Notes: generated by a model not told the origin, from the sequence alone. A DNA stretch of 64,000 nt from Bacillus sp. Cs-700 (GCF_011082085.1 NZ_CP041063.1:3582001-3646000); one strand, 5' to 3'; shown: positions 16,140 to 24,725, counted from the first letter of the stretch. Numbers and translations are program-made.

Positions 16140-18131
16140 ATGGAAATGGAAACATCATTTTCAAATTCAGAACAGCAAAAGTTTGTCAGGACTCTTCAGT
16201 CATTCAAGGAAAATCGCCAAAATCCAGTTGTGTTAGAAGAATTGTTATCAGACGCTGCCGTTCTCATTGACCAGAATAAGCTCGAATCCCTTTATCAACA
16301 TGCGGGTGACTATGATAAGGCGGGCATTTTTGAAGGTGGACCATGGGAAGAACCTCGTAAATTACAACCGCCTCTTGTAGGTGGATCGTTTAAAATAGAC
16401 GGTAACTATTCGATCTTTGAAGTATTAAGTGAGCTGCGTATGCTTGCAATTGCGAAAGAGGACTATACCCATCCAGATGTTTCAAGCGAGCAAGCCCGCA
16501 CTTTTCTAAACAAAGTGATGGCGCTGAATCTCCAAATGATTTTTCCAGCTGAGACGGAGGAAGCAAGAATTAATCAAGGGCAAGAACAAAAGAGAGGCAT
16601 CCTCCTTTTTCAATTTTTAGCTGATAAAATGTCGCTAGGATCGCTATCAGCTACGTTTGTGGATGAAATTGATCGATTGACTGCTCAACGTCCGATTATG
16701 GTGAAACGAATTAAAGAGATGATCGGCTATGCTGAAAATCTCTTATCTTCAGAGGATTTAAGCGTAGAAGGACGTGAAAGCATTCAGCGCTACCTTGATA
16801 GCGTGCATGCCCCAACAGAACTTAGTAAGTCTTACCCTAACTATGCTGACTATCAAAATCAGTTCAATGCGTTATCTGAGATGGAAAAAGAATTAGAAGC
16901 GGAGCGATTTGCAGACGTGATGCGTGATACGGGCCTCGTTTCACCAGTTCATGCCAAACTTGCACGTACTCTTGCAGAAGAGGACTCGTCTCATTTACTC
17001 GTCTTAACACTTGGGTTGACTGAAAAAGGGGAAGCGAACTTAAATGAGCATTTTTCCTTAATAAAACAGTTGGTTTCATTAGCGATTTATCCTGTCACTG
17101 CTCAGTCGCTTTACGGACTTGCGCGTATGCTTGAGCGCGGCGTATTATCCTCTCCGCCTGTTATTCCAGGACTGGAGCGTATGGTTGAAATTGAGATGCT
17201 CCCTGAAGTCGAAAAGGATTTACTCGCATCACGTGATAATCCAGAGGACATCACACCGGTTGGAATTCTATTGTCTGGACTTTTAAGCGTATTAGGGCAA
17301 CCGCTTGGTATTGGACAGGGAATGAACCCAACCTGTCAATCAGCCCGAGGCATCAGCCTTTGGTCACAGCACGATCCGGGATTTTTGCTAGAGCTTGTCG
17401 CAAGAGCGTGTCGAGATGGGGAAATTGATATCTCGTTTGAGGGTGCTGAAATTAATTCGTCGCTTATCGCGGGAGGCCTTGCCCCGGATCTTCATAAAGA
17501 TCTTGATGCCGTTTCGCTTATTCTGGTTCCGCATCTTGATCGCGTTTACGATGAAATGATGAAGCGAAGTGCTCTACGTGGTGAAGATGGTCATAAATTT
17601 GTGAATCCGGAATTTTATGGTCAGTGGATTTCTAAGGAGTTTTCATCTGTTATTAATCCAGTAACCGGAGCCGTAACAAACTATGAACAGTTTGCACGAC
17701 TCTTTTATGCAACGCATCATCCGGATTACAATGAAGGTCATCAGCTGATTTATCCAAATCCGGTCGGGATCTTCGTCACTACAGCGAACGCCGATTTACT
17801 CGGTCTTCATGCGATTAGCATCCAACGTATTGATGCTGATCCATCTGGGGAAACGAGAGTCTACTTTTATAACCCGAATAATGATAGCGGACAGGATTGG
17901 GGACAGGGAATTAAGTCAACGGTCCGAAATCATGGGGAAGAGGAAGGAGAAGCCTCTCTTCCATTTGATCAGTTTTTATCCCGTGTGTATGCCTATCATT
18001 ATAATCCGAATGAAATGGGAGCCGTCGAAACGGTTCCACAGGAAATCGTTGATCGGGTAACGACGCTCGCAAAAGAAAGCTGGGGACAAAAATACCAGTG
18101 GACTGATTTAGCTAATCCGTTTTTAATTTAA
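16140..18131 (+). CDS. Large papain-like protein, unknown function
   Basis: A 663-residue cytosolic protein (no signal peptide or membrane segment) that I cannot place in a named family. The C-terminal third has a Cys-His-Asn order typical of papain-like cysteine hydrolases: GMNPTCQSARGISLW (C399), LGLHAISIQRI (H557) and VYFYNPNNDSGQDWG (N578). The C-H and H-N spacings (158 and 21 residues) are compatible with that fold. The N-terminal two thirds are largely helical. The start at ATG 16140 is near GGGGG (16131-16135); the frame opens at 16095. It is monocistronic, between the 20-bp repeat array and a weak terminator. Protease, transglutaminase or other acyl-transfer activity is possible. Confidence 0.75.
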   Translation: MEMETSFSNSEQQKFVRTLQSFKENRQNPVVLEELLSDAAVLIDQNKLESLYQHAGDYDKAGIFEGGPWEEPRKLQPPLVGGSFKIDGNYSIFEVLSELRMLAIAKEDYTHPDVSSEQARTFLNKVMALNLQMIFPAETEEARINQGQEQKRGILLFQFLADKMSLGSLSATFVDEIDRLTAQRPIMVKRIKEMIGYAENLLSSEDLSVEGRESIQRYLDSVHAPTELSKSYPNYADYQNQFNALSEMEKELEAERFADVMRDTGLVSPVHAKLARTLAEEDSSHLLVLTLGLTEKGEANLNEHFSLIKQLVSLAIYPVTAQSLYGLARMLERGVLSSPPVIPGLERMVEIEMLPEVEKDLLASRDNPEDITPVGILLSGLLSVLGQPLGIGQGMNPTCQSARGISLWSQHDPGFLLELVARACRDGEIDISFEGAEINSSLIAGGLAPDLHKDLDAVSLILVPHLDRVYDEMMKRSALRGEDGHKFVNPEFYGQWISKEFSSVINPVTGAVTNYEQFARLFYATHHPDYNEGHQLIYPNPVGIFVTTANADLLGLHAISIQRIDADPSGETRVYFYNPNNDSGQDWGQGIKSTVRNHGEEEGEASLPFDQFLSRVYAYHYNPNEMGAVETVPQEIVDRVTTLAKESWGQKYQWTDLANPFLI

Positions 18132-18139
18132 AAAGGCAT

Positions 18140-18177
18140 GGGTTCCCTTCTTATACTATAGAAGGTGGACCCTTTTC
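18140..18177 (+). terminator. Imperfect hairpin terminator
   Basis: GGGTTCCCTTC (18140-18150) pairs imperfectly with GAAGGTGGACCC (18161-18172), followed by TTTTC. Confidence 0.6.
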
Positions 18178-18233
18178 TTATTAAGGGTTAAAGTAGAGAG
18201 AATAGAAGATTCACTAATCAGGAGGTACATCTT

Positions 18234-19106
18234 ATGGAAGCAAAACTAGTTATTGATGCACGCGCAATACTCGGGGAGGGACCCTGCTGGGATGATCAAA
18301 GTCAGCTTCTTTATTGGGTTGATATTGAAGGAAAGAAGGTTCATGCTTACAACCCGATGACAGCAGGTAATATCGAGATGAAGCAGGAGCAAATGGTTGG
18401 AACGATTGCACCACGTGAATCAGGTGGTCTTGTGATGGCGATGGCTGGGGGGTTTTACGCTATGAATCTTTCAACTGAGAACGTAGAGGCAATTACTGAT
18501 CCAGAGAGTCATTTGCCTGATAATCGGTTTAATGATGGAAAATGCGATCCAGCTGGGCGGTTCTGGGCAGGAACGATGCACATGGAAGGGTTAAAAGGGG
18601 AAGGCGCGCTCTATTGTCTTGATGAAAATCTTGAAGTGACAAAAAAAATCGATCATGTGAGTACTTCCAATGGACTCGCTTGGTCACCTGATACGCGCTA
18701 TTTGTATTTTATTGATACGCCGACAAAAAAAGTCGTTCGCTATGACTATGATTTGTCTACAGGCGATATCCGAAATCCTGTTGAAGTGATTACGATTCCT
18801 GATGGCGAGGGTATGCCAGATGGTATGACGAGTGATGAAGAAGGAAATCTATGGATCGCTCACTGGGGAGGTTCTAAGGTAACAAGATGGAACCCAGATA
18901 CTGGAGAAAGAATGCTAGAAGTTAGCGTACCAGCGTTGAACGTGACGTCATGCGTCTTTGGCGGAAAAGAGCGAAATGAGCTCTACATCACCACAGCACG
19001 AACTAATACGAGTGAAGATGAACTGAAGCAGTTTCCGTATGCCGGCGGAGTGTTTCGTGTGAAAACAAATGTAAAAGGAAGTCGCACTTACGCATTCAAA
19101 GGATAA
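18234..19106 (+). CDS. SMP-30/gluconolactonase-like sugar lactonase
   Basis: A 290-residue six-bladed propeller of the SMP-30/regucalcin family, like B. subtilis YvrE. Conserved features: ILGEGPCWDD (metal-ligand Glu near residue 15), RFNDGKCDPAGRFW, STSNGLAWSPD (Asn ligand) and MPDGMTSDEEGNLW (Asp ligand). Such enzymes hydrolyse sugar lactones in the cytosol using Ca2+ or another divalent metal. AGGAGGT lies 9 nt before ATG 18234. Neighbouring genes give no pathway, so the substrate is open. Confidence 0.9.
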   Translation: MEAKLVIDARAILGEGPCWDDQSQLLYWVDIEGKKVHAYNPMTAGNIEMKQEQMVGTIAPRESGGLVMAMAGGFYAMNLSTENVEAITDPESHLPDNRFNDGKCDPAGRFWAGTMHMEGLKGEGALYCLDENLEVTKKIDHVSTSNGLAWSPDTRYLYFIDTPTKKVVRYDYDLSTGDIRNPVEVITIPDGEGMPDGMTSDEEGNLWIAHWGGSKVTRWNPDTGERMLEVSVPALNVTSCVFGGKERNELYITTARTNTSEDELKQFPYAGGVFRVKTNVKGSRTYAFKG

Positions 19107-19178
19107 TCTTTTTCCCTTTCTTCCTGTCTTAAAGTCTTTTATAATAAGAGGAAAATAATAGAAAAAGAGGGGCAGAGT

Positions 19179-21179
19179 GTGAAACTAAAATCATTTATCG
19201 CAATGGGGCTATTTTTACTGTTTTTAGCGGGATGTTCGGATCAACCATCAGCGGTTGATGCATTCGATACATATGTGAAGGACTGGAACAAGCAGGAGTT
19301 TAGCAGCATGTATGAGCAATTATCTCCAGCAACACAAAAATCGATTTCAGAAGATGAATTCGTCGAGCGGTACCAGTCTATTTATAACGATGTAGAAGTT
19401 GAAGATTTAAGCGTTACTTTTAAGAAACCTGAAGAAGAGCCAGAGCCAAATGATAAAGGAGAAGTGAACTTCCCTTTTTCAGTGTCAATGCAAACACTAG
19501 CTGGCGAAGTCTCATTTGATCATGAAGCAACGCTTGTCCTGACTGAAGGAGAAGAAACGGACTCTTACGGCGTAAACTGGGATCCTTCGTTTATTTTTAA
19601 GGAATTAGAAGAAGGTGATGAGGTTGCGATTCGTTCTTCTGTTCCAGTCCGCGGTGAAATAACCGATCGGAATGGCGATGGGTTAGCCGTTAATGGTACG
19701 GTTAAGCAAATTGGAGTGGTGCCGCAAGCTATTGAATCTAATGAAGAAAAGATTGTGGCTGAGCTTAGTGATGCTTTGAAAATGAGTGTAGAGGATATTG
19801 AAAAAGAACTTAATCAGGGATGGGTGCAGTCTGATCCAACGCAGTTCGTTCCGCTAAAAAGCGTCATGGAATCAGAGGAAAAGCTTATTGCTGAAGCTGG
19901 TGAAATTACCGGTGTTCAGATTAATGATACGAAAGAAAGAATTTATCCTTTAGGCGAAAGTGCTGCTCATTTGACGGGTTATATTCGACAAATGCAGCAA
20001 GAAGATCTCGAGAAGTATGCAGGACAGGGCTATTCCAGCTATGAAAGCATTGGGAAAGCTGGCTTAGAGCAAGTGTATGAAGATGAGCTTCATGGTGTAA
20101 CAGGGTGGTCCATTGAAGTAAAGGGAGCAGATCCCGAGAAAGTGATCGCTAGTAAGGAAAAGGTAGATGGCGAGAACATTCAGGTTACAATCGATGGATC
20201 GATTCAACAGAATTTATTTGAGCAACTTGGAAAAGATCCAGGTACAGCGGTAGCGCTCCATCCTACAACAGGTGAAACGCTCGCATTAACAAGTTCACCC
20301 TCGTATAATCCAAATGATTTTACACTAGGATTTGACGAAGGCGAGTATGCGAAGTTGGCCGATAATAAGGATCTTCCTTTTTCAGCGAAGTTTAATAAAA
20401 CGTATTCACCAGGCTCAACGATTAAGCCGCTTACTGCTTCGATCGCACTTCGAGATGGTGATTTAGATCCGAATGCCGTTGAGAAAATTGATGGTTTGAA
20501 GTGGCAGCCAGACTCAAGCTGGGGTGGATATAAAGTGACGCGCGTGAAGCCGGCTGATCCGGAAGTCACACTTGAAGAAGCGCTTATGCATTCGGATAAT
20601 ATTTATTTTGCACGAAAAGCGCTGGATCTTGGCGCTGAAAAGTTCCAAAAAGGTTTGGAATCGTTCCAAATTGGTCAGGAAGTCGAGTTCCCTTTTCCAA
20701 CTGAAAACTCATCGATTTCAAACGGTGGACTCGGTGAAAATGACATTCTTTTAGCTGACTCTGCCTATGGACAGGGGGAGCTACAAATCTCTCCTTACCA
20801 GCTAGCTATGACGTATACGACGTTTGCGAATGATGGTGTAATGCTGAAGCCAACGCTTCGAGTGGGAGAGGAACAGTCAGTGGAGAAGTATAAGGTGATC
20901 TCACCTGAAATCGCCTCGATTGTGAGCGATGATCTTGCAAAGGTGGTTTCAGATCCTGAGGGCACGGCATATGATCCTGTAGTAAAAGGCATTTCGCTCG
21001 CTGGTAAGACAGGAACGGCAGAGTTAAAGGCGGCAGGCGAAGAGGAAGGCCCAGAAAATGGACTTTTTGTCGCATATAACACGGATGAGAAGGACTTATT
21101 GATCGCGATGATGGTTGAAGGCGCCTCAAGTCACGATATTACAGGCAAAGTGAAAGACGTTTTCGTGGAAATGCAGTGA
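19179..21179 (+). CDS. pbpC: Penicillin-binding transpeptidase, PBP3-like lipoprotein
   Basis: A 666-residue class B PBP, almost the length of B. subtilis PbpC (PBP3). Order: lipobox LFLAGC at the N-terminus, a MecA_N-like domain (about 25-150), a dimerisation domain (about 155-320; PVRGEITDRNGDGLA), then the transpeptidase with STIK (S413-K416), SDN (472-474) and KTG (610-612). It cross-links peptidoglycan on the outer face of the membrane; MecA_N-type PBPs often have low beta-lactam affinity. The start is GTG 19179 behind AGAGGGG. Monocistronic, ended by the hairpin at 21300. Confidence 0.92.
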   Translation: MKLKSFIAMGLFLLFLAGCSDQPSAVDAFDTYVKDWNKQEFSSMYEQLSPATQKSISEDEFVERYQSIYNDVEVEDLSVTFKKPEEEPEPNDKGEVNFPFSVSMQTLAGEVSFDHEATLVLTEGEETDSYGVNWDPSFIFKELEEGDEVAIRSSVPVRGEITDRNGDGLAVNGTVKQIGVVPQAIESNEEKIVAELSDALKMSVEDIEKELNQGWVQSDPTQFVPLKSVMESEEKLIAEAGEITGVQINDTKERIYPLGESAAHLTGYIRQMQQEDLEKYAGQGYSSYESIGKAGLEQVYEDELHGVTGWSIEVKGADPEKVIASKEKVDGENIQVTIDGSIQQNLFEQLGKDPGTAVALHPTTGETLALTSSPSYNPNDFTLGFDEGEYAKLADNKDLPFSAKFNKTYSPGSTIKPLTASIALRDGDLDPNAVEKIDGLKWQPDSSWGGYKVTRVKPADPEVTLEEALMHSDNIYFARKALDLGAEKFQKGLESFQIGQEVEFPFPTENSSISNGGLGENDILLADSAYGQGELQISPYQLAMTYTTFANDGVMLKPTLRVGEEQSVEKYKVISPEIASIVSDDLAKVVSDPEGTAYDPVVKGISLAGKTGTAELKAAGEEEGPENGLFVAYNTDEKDLLIAMMVEGASSHDITGKVKDVFVEMQ

Positions 21180-21221
21180 TTTCTTTGGCTGCTGTGGTGG
21201 CAGGAGGACGGCTGTTCGACG

Positions 21222-21301
21222 TTTATTGCCCAAACTGCGTTTTTATTGTCCAAAATTCAATTATATTGTCCAAAACCAGATTTTATTGGCGAAACACACA
21301 A
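21222..21301. repeat. Tandem array, exact 20-bp period, four units
   Basis: Four consecutive 20-bp units begin at 21222, 21242, 21262 and 21282. The shared core is TWTATTGNCCAAAA (for example TTTATTGTCCAAAATTCAAT); the last unit has GGCGAAA in place of GTCCAAA. It lies between pbpC and its terminator hairpin, so it would be in the 3' untranslated region of pbpC. Confidence 0.8.
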
Positions 21302-21337
21302 AAGCTCTTGATCCTATATTAGGATCAAGAGCTTTTT
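21300..21337 (+). terminator. Strong terminator after pbpC
   Basis: Perfect 16-bp arms AAAGCTCTTGATCCTA (21301-21316) and TAGGATCAAGAGCTTT (21320-21335) with a 3-nt loop, then T residues. Confidence 0.9.
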
Positions 21338-21430
21338 CTGGAAAAGTAAGGAACTAAAGAGGGATTATAGACTCTCCTATGGAAAGTAGTAAGAATAAGC
21401 TAGATTTGATTAAAAGGGGGATGTCGAACG

Positions 21431-21955
21431 ATGCCACATCATGATCTTTGTATGATTGATCGTAAGAAAGGCTTTACGCCTGAGGTTGGTAGGTTAGTGT
21501 CGATGATGGATTATGCCAGACACACAACAGAAGAGGCAATCAGGGGCTTAGCAGCGGATCAACTCGATTTTCACATGGACGACAAGAGTAATTCCATTGG
21601 GATGCTCCTTTATCATATGTCTACAATCGAAAGAGCATTTCAAATCATGACGTTTCAAGAGCGGGAATTAAATGATGCGGAATGGGAGGAACTTGAAACA
21701 GGCATTGAGCTTGGGGAAAAAGCGAGAACTGTGATTCAGGGGCGCGACCTTGATTATTATTGGAGTGAACTTAGTCTTGTTCGTGCTAAAACGCTTGATG
21801 ATTTAAGAGAAAAAGACGACACCTGGCTAGAAAAAGTAACGCCTTTTGGCTGGGATGAAAAGGCGAATCATTATTTCAAATGGTTCCATGTAATGGAGGA
21901 TGAAATTAGCCATCGTGGCCAAATCCTCATGATAAAAAGAAGACTAACGACTTAG
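21431..21955 (+). CDS. DinB-family protein (DUF664-like)
   Basis: A 174-residue four-helix-bundle protein of the DinB/YfiT-like superfamily, which binds a divalent metal through three histidines. Candidates are visible: the His of MLLYHMSTIE, and the two His of KWFHVMEDEISHRGQI. Many relatives are thiol-dependent S-transferases (bacillithiol or mycothiol), so a detoxification role is possible. The ATG at 21431 is near AAAGGGGGATG; an internal ATG at 21452 is an alternative. A GNAT gene follows 80 bp downstream. Confidence 0.85.
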   Translation: MPHHDLCMIDRKKGFTPEVGRLVSMMDYARHTTEEAIRGLAADQLDFHMDDKSNSIGMLLYHMSTIERAFQIMTFQERELNDAEWEELETGIELGEKARTVIQGRDLDYYWSELSLVRAKTLDDLREKDDTWLEKVTPFGWDEKANHYFKWFHVMEDEISHRGQILMIKRRLTT

Positions 21956-22035
21956 AGGAAAAACAAGGTACATAACCGAAACCGGATGACAAGACGAGAC
22001 AAAGTCTTAAGGTGAAAAAAGAGGAGAATAGGAAC

Positions 22036-22593
22036 ATGTTTACATATCAACTTAACGAGGATCTTTATTTACGTATGTATACAATTAACGATGCAGAAGC
22101 GCTTTATAACTTGATCGATGGTTCAAGAGATCACTTAAAAAAGTGGCTCGCATGGGTCGATTACAATACGGATGTTGAGGCTTCCAGGGATTTTATCCAA
22201 AGTACGTTAAAAGGAGTTAGTGAAACGGGAGGGTATCCGAAAACGCTAGGCATGTTTTATAAAGGTGAGCTTGCTGGTACGGTGGGTTTTAATGAAGTGA
22301 ATCAAAACCATCAATACGCTACGATTGGCTACTGGCTTAGTGAGAAATTTCAGCGGAAGGGGATTGTGACTGAGGCGTGCCGGGGAATGATTCATTTAGG
22401 GTTTAAGGAAATGGGATTAAATCGAATTGAGATCCGTGCGGCGTCTGCCAATAAGAAAAGCCGTGCCATTCCTGAACGACTTGGGTTTACGAAAGAAGGT
22501 GTGCTTAGACAGGTGGAAATTGTAAACGGAGAATTCTATGATCACGTTGTCTATAGTATGCTGGCGAGTGAGTGGTTGGAAAAGGGTAGATAG
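22036..22593 (+). CDS. GNAT acetyltransferase, YdaF/RimL-like
   Basis: A 185-residue GNAT enzyme of the ribosomal-protein-serine acetyltransferase group (B. subtilis YdaF type). Diagnostic stretches are LKKWLAWVDYNTD, ATIGYWLSEKFQRKGIVTEA (acetyl-CoA binding loop) and NRIEIRAASANKKSRAIPERLGF. It transfers acetyl from acetyl-CoA to an amine; the natural substrate is unknown. GAGGAG at 22021-22026 is 9 nt before ATG 22036, preferred over the in-frame GTG at 22012. Convergent with the fbpA-like gene. Confidence 0.9.
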   Translation: MFTYQLNEDLYLRMYTINDAEALYNLIDGSRDHLKKWLAWVDYNTDVEASRDFIQSTLKGVSETGGYPKTLGMFYKGELAGTVGFNEVNQNHQYATIGYWLSEKFQRKGIVTEACRGMIHLGFKEMGLNRIEIRAASANKKSRAIPERLGFTKEGVLRQVEIVNGEFYDHVVYSMLASEWLEKGR

Positions 22594-22600
22594 TTGCACA

Positions 22601-22633
22601 AAAAAACATCTCCCAGTATCCTCTAGAGATGTT
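22601..22633 (-). terminator. Terminator of the fbpA-like gene
   Basis: Arms AACATCTC (22605-22612) and GAGATGTT (22626-22633). On the minus strand the hairpin is followed by a run of T and directly follows the stop codon at 22632-22634. Confidence 0.75.
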
Positions 22634-22787
22634 ATGGTAGCTCAACCATATGAAGAAGTCGTTCTAATTCTTCCATTGTGCATTCATAAAGCTGTTTGTC
22701 TTTTAATTTATATACACCGCGGTCTAATAAACGTTGAATGAATGATTGTTTTTGTTGGGGATCATGTTGCTTTAATAAGTGGGACAC
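22632..22787 (-). CDS. FbpA-like small Fur-regulated basic protein family member
   Basis: A 51-residue protein encoded from a GTG start at 22787, with AGGAGG 8 nt upstream on the minus strand and a terminator at its end. Residues such as QSFIQRLLDRGVYKLKDKQL and YECTMEELERLL match the short FbpA family of Bacillus, in which the B. subtilis member is a Fur-regulated putative RNA chaperone acting with the sRNA FsrA. The pattern [QK]-x-F-I-x-R-L-x-x-x-G-V-Y-K, then Q-L-Y-E-x-T-x-x-E-L-E is the basis for the call. No clear Fur box was seen upstream, so iron control is unproven here. Confidence 0.75.
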   Translation of the reverse strand: MSHLLKQHDPQQKQSFIQRLLDRGVYKLKDKQLYECTMEELERLLHMVELP

Positions 22788-22875
22788 GTTGCATTCCTCC
22801 TGTTAAGTATATCCAGGTAATATGTTCCACTATAGGGCGCCGTTTAAACCTCTATTTGTACATTGTTATAAAGGA

Positions 22876-22890
22876 ATAAAGCGCTTTCGT
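22876..22890. promoter_or_regulatory. Candidate catabolite-response element
   Basis: Contains the perfect core AAAGCGCTTT (22878-22887) and then C, close to the cre consensus TGNAANCGNNNNCA, about 35 bp before the esterase gene. Flanks match imperfectly (three mismatches). Confidence 0.35.
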
Positions 22891-22923
22891 GACGAATAAC
22901 AAAATTCATTAGGAGGGATTTAA

Positions 22924-23667
22924 ATGGAAAAATACGCTATTCAACAAGGAGCAGAGCCATTTTATTTTGAAGGAAATAAGGTAGGCGTTTTGGTTCTTCA
23001 TGGTTTTACAGGTTCAACGCAAAGCATGCGTTATCTAGGGGAGCAAATCGCTTCGGAAGGTTATACGGTTTGTGGTCCAAGATTAAAAGGGCACGGAACA
23101 CATTATGAGGATATGGAACAGAGTACATATGAAGAGTGGATTCAGTCCGTTGAAGAGGGCTACCAATGGTTGAATGAACGGTGTGATACGCTCTTCATCA
23201 CTGGGTTATCAATGGGCGGTACGCTAACGCTTTATTTAGCTAGCAAACACCCAGAAGTAAAAGGCATTATGCCAATTAATGCCGCGATTGATATGCCAGA
23301 TCTTGAACAAATGAGAGGGAAAACAGAGCCTCGCTTCCTAGATGCGATTGGATCAGATATTAAAGCAGAAGGCGTCGACGAACTTGCTTATGAGAAAACG
23401 CCGACAAAGTCGATTCAAGAGATTTTGAAGCTAGTAGAGATAACAAGAAAGGATCTTTCAAACATTGAGATGCCAGCGTTAATCTTTAAATCAATCGAGG
23501 ATCATGTTGTACCGCCAGAAAATTCAACTACTATTTATGAAGAAATTGCTTCAATGAATAAAGAAGTGATTGATTTGAATGATAGCTATCACGTGGCAAC
23601 GCTTGATCATGATAAAGAATTCATTGCAGAGAAATGTAAGGCATTTATAAAAGGAATCATAGCTTAG
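22924..23667 (+). CDS. Carboxylesterase, Est30/YvaK-like
   Basis: A 247-residue alpha/beta hydrolase of the small carboxylesterase group (Geobacillus Est30, B. subtilis YvaK). Visible: oxyanion-hole LHGFTGS, nucleophile S96 in GLSMGG, acid in SIEDHVVPP, catalytic His in DSYHVATLDHD. It hydrolyses short- to medium-chain esters in the cytosol. AGGAGGGA precedes the ATG. In B. subtilis the homologue lies in a secG-yvaK-rnr-smpB cluster; here it is instead followed 11 bp later by a GNAT gene, so the two are likely co-transcribed. Confidence 0.92.
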   Translation: MEKYAIQQGAEPFYFEGNKVGVLVLHGFTGSTQSMRYLGEQIASEGYTVCGPRLKGHGTHYEDMEQSTYEEWIQSVEEGYQWLNERCDTLFITGLSMGGTLTLYLASKHPEVKGIMPINAAIDMPDLEQMRGKTEPRFLDAIGSDIKAEGVDELAYEKTPTKSIQEILKLVEITRKDLSNIEMPALIFKSIEDHVVPPENSTTIYEEIASMNKEVIDLNDSYHVATLDHDKEFIAEKCKAFIKGIIA

Positions 23668-23678
23668 GAGGTTTTGAC

Positions 23679-24176
23679 ATGGAAGTAAGACAGTTAACAG
23701 CAAATGATGCAGAAGCTTATTGGGAGCTTCGGTTAGAAGCATTAAAGAAAAATCCTGAAGCGTTTGCGTCGAGTTACGAAGAGGCGATCTTAAAGGATGA
23801 CCCGATCAAAAGCACAGCGAGAAACATGGAGTCAGGCGCTACTTTTGGCGCTTTTGATAATGAAGCGTTAATCGGTGTCATTACGTTCGTCAGAGGTTCT
23901 GGGATAAAGGTCCGGCACAAAGCGGATTTGTTTGCTGTCTACGTTACCCCAGCATATCGTGGCAAAGGTGCAGGAAGAGCGCTTCTATCTCGCGTCATTG
24001 ATTATGCAAAGAACCAGGATGCGCTGATTAAATTAAGTGTATCCGTCGTATCAACGAATGAACGAGCAAAGCACCTCTACAAGAGCTTTGGTTTTAAAAC
24101 CGTTTATATTGAAGAGAAAGCTCTCTATGTGAAGGGTCAGTTTCTAAACGAAGAGCATATGGTTCAATATTTCTAA
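23679..24176 (+). CDS. GNAT-family N-acetyltransferase
   Basis: A 165-residue GNAT protein. The acetyl-CoA loop is VTPAYRGKGAGRALLSRVID, followed by the motif B region STNERAKHLYKSFGFKTV. AGGAGG lies 7 nt before the ATG, and the gene starts 11 bp after the esterase stop, so it is in the same transcript. The acceptor substrate cannot be told. Confidence 0.88.
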   Translation: MEVRQLTANDAEAYWELRLEALKKNPEAFASSYEEAILKDDPIKSTARNMESGATFGAFDNEALIGVITFVRGSGIKVRHKADLFAVYVTPAYRGKGAGRALLSRVIDYAKNQDALIKLSVSVVSTNERAKHLYKSFGFKTVYIEEKALYVKGQFLNEEHMVQYF

Positions 24177-24178
24177 TC

Positions 24179-24210
24179 AAAAGCAGACGTCCACGAGGCG
24201 TCTGCTTTTT
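24179..24210 (+). terminator. Terminator of the esterase-GNAT unit
   Basis: Perfect 11-bp arms AAAAGCAGACG (24179-24189) and CGTCTGCTTTT (24199-24209). Confidence 0.9.
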
Positions 24211-24228
24211 AACTGATCAATCCAGAAG

Positions 24229-24546
24229 CTAACGTGTTGAGAAAGTATCGTTATACAGGGCAACGCTGTAAGGAAATAGCTCTGCAGTCATAATTCCTTC
24301 TCGTACGGCAGGATCATTGTTCATTAATGCTTCTGCTTCATCTTCAGATGGGACTTGAATGACAACAATTCCAAAAGCAGAAGGGTCATTGTTTAGGGTT
24401 CGTCCTGCCATTATGAGCGTATCATTTTTCAACAGAAGTTGAAGGGCGTGAAAATGCTCTGAGACGATATTGTTTTCTTTGTCGGTCCAGCTGCTTTCTT
24501 CAAGTAGTTCAGGAATTAACGTAAGCTTGTATAGAAATTGCTTCAT
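24229..24546 (-). CDS. YciI-like domain protein
   Basis: A 105-residue single-domain protein of the YciI-like (ferredoxin-fold) family: EHFHALQLLLKNDTLIMAGR contains the conserved His and the hydrophobic core, and SEDEAEALMNNDPAVREGI is the typical C-terminal half. Members have been proposed to be small hydrolases, but most have no known reaction. ATGGAGG precedes the start on the minus strand. Single gene, convergent with the GNAT gene. Confidence 0.85.
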   Translation of the reverse strand: MKQFLYKLTLIPELLEESSWTDKENNIVSEHFHALQLLLKNDTLIMAGRTLNNDPSAFGIVVIQVPSEDEAEALMNNDPAVREGIMTAELFPYSVALYNDTFSTR

Positions 24547-24617
24547 AAAAAAACCTCCATTTGTTGTCTACTATTTCTCTTTAGAATGAGCAAACTCCTT
24601 CTGAATTAACTTAAAGT

Positions 24618-24655
24618 AAAAGCCGCAGTTGTCATTATGGCACAGCGGCTTTTTA
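24618..24655. terminator. Orphan terminator-like hairpin
   Basis: AAAAGCCGC (24618-24626) pairs with GCGGCTTTT (24645-24653), with T-runs on both strands. It lies between the YciI gene start and the symporter promoter, downstream of no gene on either strand. Confidence 0.5.
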
Positions 24656-24711
24656 ATGCCTCGGTAATGGAATAAAGCAAAAAAGTGCACAACTTTCTGT
24701 TTTTTTTACCG

Positions 24712-24725
24712 TTGAAACGCTTACA
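24712..24725. promoter_or_regulatory. Candidate cre/LacI-type operator upstream of the symporter
   Basis: TTGAAACGCTTACA fits the cre pattern TGNAANCGNNNNCA except for T in place of G at position 2. It lies about 90 bp before the symporter start, consistent with glucose repression of a sugar-uptake gene. Confidence 0.45.

Noticed and set aside
20204-20569. 121-codon minus-strand frame inside pbpC
   Set aside because: Antisense shadow of the transpeptidase domain.
22594-22923. Plus-strand continuation frame over 22538-22741
   Set aside because: The minus strand here carries the FbpA-like gene with a better start, site and terminator.
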